Shown here: positions 5,578 to 6,117 of the stretch, one piece after another
How the letters are laid out: the number at the start of each line of letters is the position of its first letter
Position numbering within the stretch: position 1 is the first letter of the stretch
Assembly (NCBI GenBank): GCA_007116195.1
Contig: SKIX01000193.1
Coordinates: 1 to 6,117 of the forward strand
DNA length: 6,117 bases
Source: Marinospirillum sp.
GTDB taxonomy: Bacteria > Pseudomonadota > Gammaproteobacteria > Pseudomonadales > Halomonadaceae
Direction of reading: 5' to 3'
The notes under the pieces: model-generated
Seen by the model: only the letters and a program-made list of their open reading frames with translations
What the model was told of the DNA's origin: nothing
Database searches by the model: none
Program-made: the position numbers and the translations under genes

Positions 5578-6117
5578 TTAGTAAGCTGTACCCCAGGTAT
5601 CCTGGCTTATGGCTTCATACCAACCCACGGCATACTCAGCTTCAGCTTTTCTTACCCTGGGCTCTGCTGAAGCAGGACTTAAGCCTCCTGAGCCCTGAGG
5701 GCTAACAATCAAGTTATCCTCAACACGGTAAACGCCTGCGACAGAAATACCATAATCTGGAGTAACCAGGCTGTAGCAGGTATTGGCCCAATGAGGATCA
5801 ACAGCAGGCTTTGCTTCTAAGGAAGCCAAAATGGCCGCAGCAGCTACTTTACCCTGAGCATTAGCAGCAAAACCTGACTTAGGCATAGGGGCAGCAATAC
5901 TGGCATCACCAATCACATAGATGTCCTTAGCCAACTCAGACTCAAACGTTCTTGGATTAACAGGAGCCCAACCACTGGCATCGGTGACTCCAGCTCGCTG
6001 TGCGATCAAACCAGCTTTTTGCGGCGGCACAACATTCAGCACACCAGCCTGGTGCAGGCTACCAAACTCAGTTTCAACCTGACGACGCTTGGCATCAACT
6101 CGCACCACTTGACCATC
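5578..6117 (-). CDS. fccB: Flavocytochrome c sulfide dehydrogenase flavoprotein, C-terminal part (5' end outside window)
   Basis: The last 179 codons are visible; the family is usually about 420-430 residues, so the N-terminal FAD domain is cut off by the window edge. The protein oxidises sulfide to sulfur in the periplasm and passes electrons to a cytochrome c subunit (FccA/SoxE type). The visible part contains the FAD-binding motif YVIGDASIA (residues 67-75 of the fragment), then APMPKSGFAANAQGKVAAAA, a hallmark of FccB/SoxF. Next is NTC114YS, whose cysteine corresponds to one half of the redox-active disulfide near the flavin in Allochromatium FccB. The C-terminal FCSD flavin-binding domain follows (PDYGISVAGVYR, ending EYAVGWYEAISQDTWG). 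The gene is complete at its 3' end and is followed after 25 bases by the YeeE-type gene. The FccA cytochrome gene is not in the window. A sulfide:quinone reductase is less likely because of the C-terminal domain. Confidence 0.93.
   Translation of the reverse strand, partial: DGQVVRVDAKRRQVETEFGSLHQAGVLNVVPPQKAGLIAQRAGVTDASGWAPVNPRTFESELAKDIYVIGDASIAAPMPKSGFAANAQGKVAAAAILASLEAKPAVDPHWANTCYSLVTPDYGISVAGVYRVEDNLIVSPQGSGGLSPASAEPRVRKAEAEYAVGWYEAISQDTWGTAY

Overview
The window looks like part of a gammaproteobacterial chromosome with roughly balanced G+C, possibly from a marine or sulfur-oxidising lineage. This rests on the TrpB C-terminus, the long chemoreceptor with a periplasmic haem-c motif, and a sulfide/thiosulfate oxidation cluster. 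The assignment is inference from protein character, not from a marker gene. No rRNA, tRNA, CRISPR array or mobile element was seen, and coding density is high.

Layout. Positions 1-249 (+) hold the last 82 codons of tryptophan synthase beta (trpB). It is followed by a perfect 10-bp hairpin and then, instead of trpA, by a 541-residue methyl-accepting chemotaxis protein (314-1939, +) with a CxxCH haem-c motif in its periplasmic domain. A strong bidirectional terminator (1959-2000) separates it from a convergent, unrecognised two-helix membrane protein (2018-2800, -). A 150-bp divergent intergenic region (2801-2950) leads into a response regulator that joins a CheY-like receiver to a PilZ c-di-GMP domain (2951-3721, +). 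This gene converges on the next operon, and the two stop codons sit inside one shared hairpin.

From 3733 to the right edge, everything is on the minus strand and reads as one operon. In transcription order it holds the C-terminal part of a flavocytochrome c sulfide dehydrogenase flavoprotein (fccB/soxF type, cut by the window edge), a YeeE/YedE-family sulfur-compound transporter, and a fused SoxY-SoxZ carrier protein. The first two genes are 25 bp apart and the last two overlap by an ATGA.

How the genes may work together. The minus-strand operon is a plausible small module for sulfide or sulfane-sulfur handling: a periplasmic flavoprotein oxidises sulfide, a membrane protein moves a sulfur species, and a periplasmic SoxYZ-like protein carries a cysteine-bound sulfur intermediate. 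The haem chemoreceptor and the receiver-PilZ regulator are signalling genes that could set motility or attachment by redox state. That they respond to the sulfur module is only a hypothesis from proximity.
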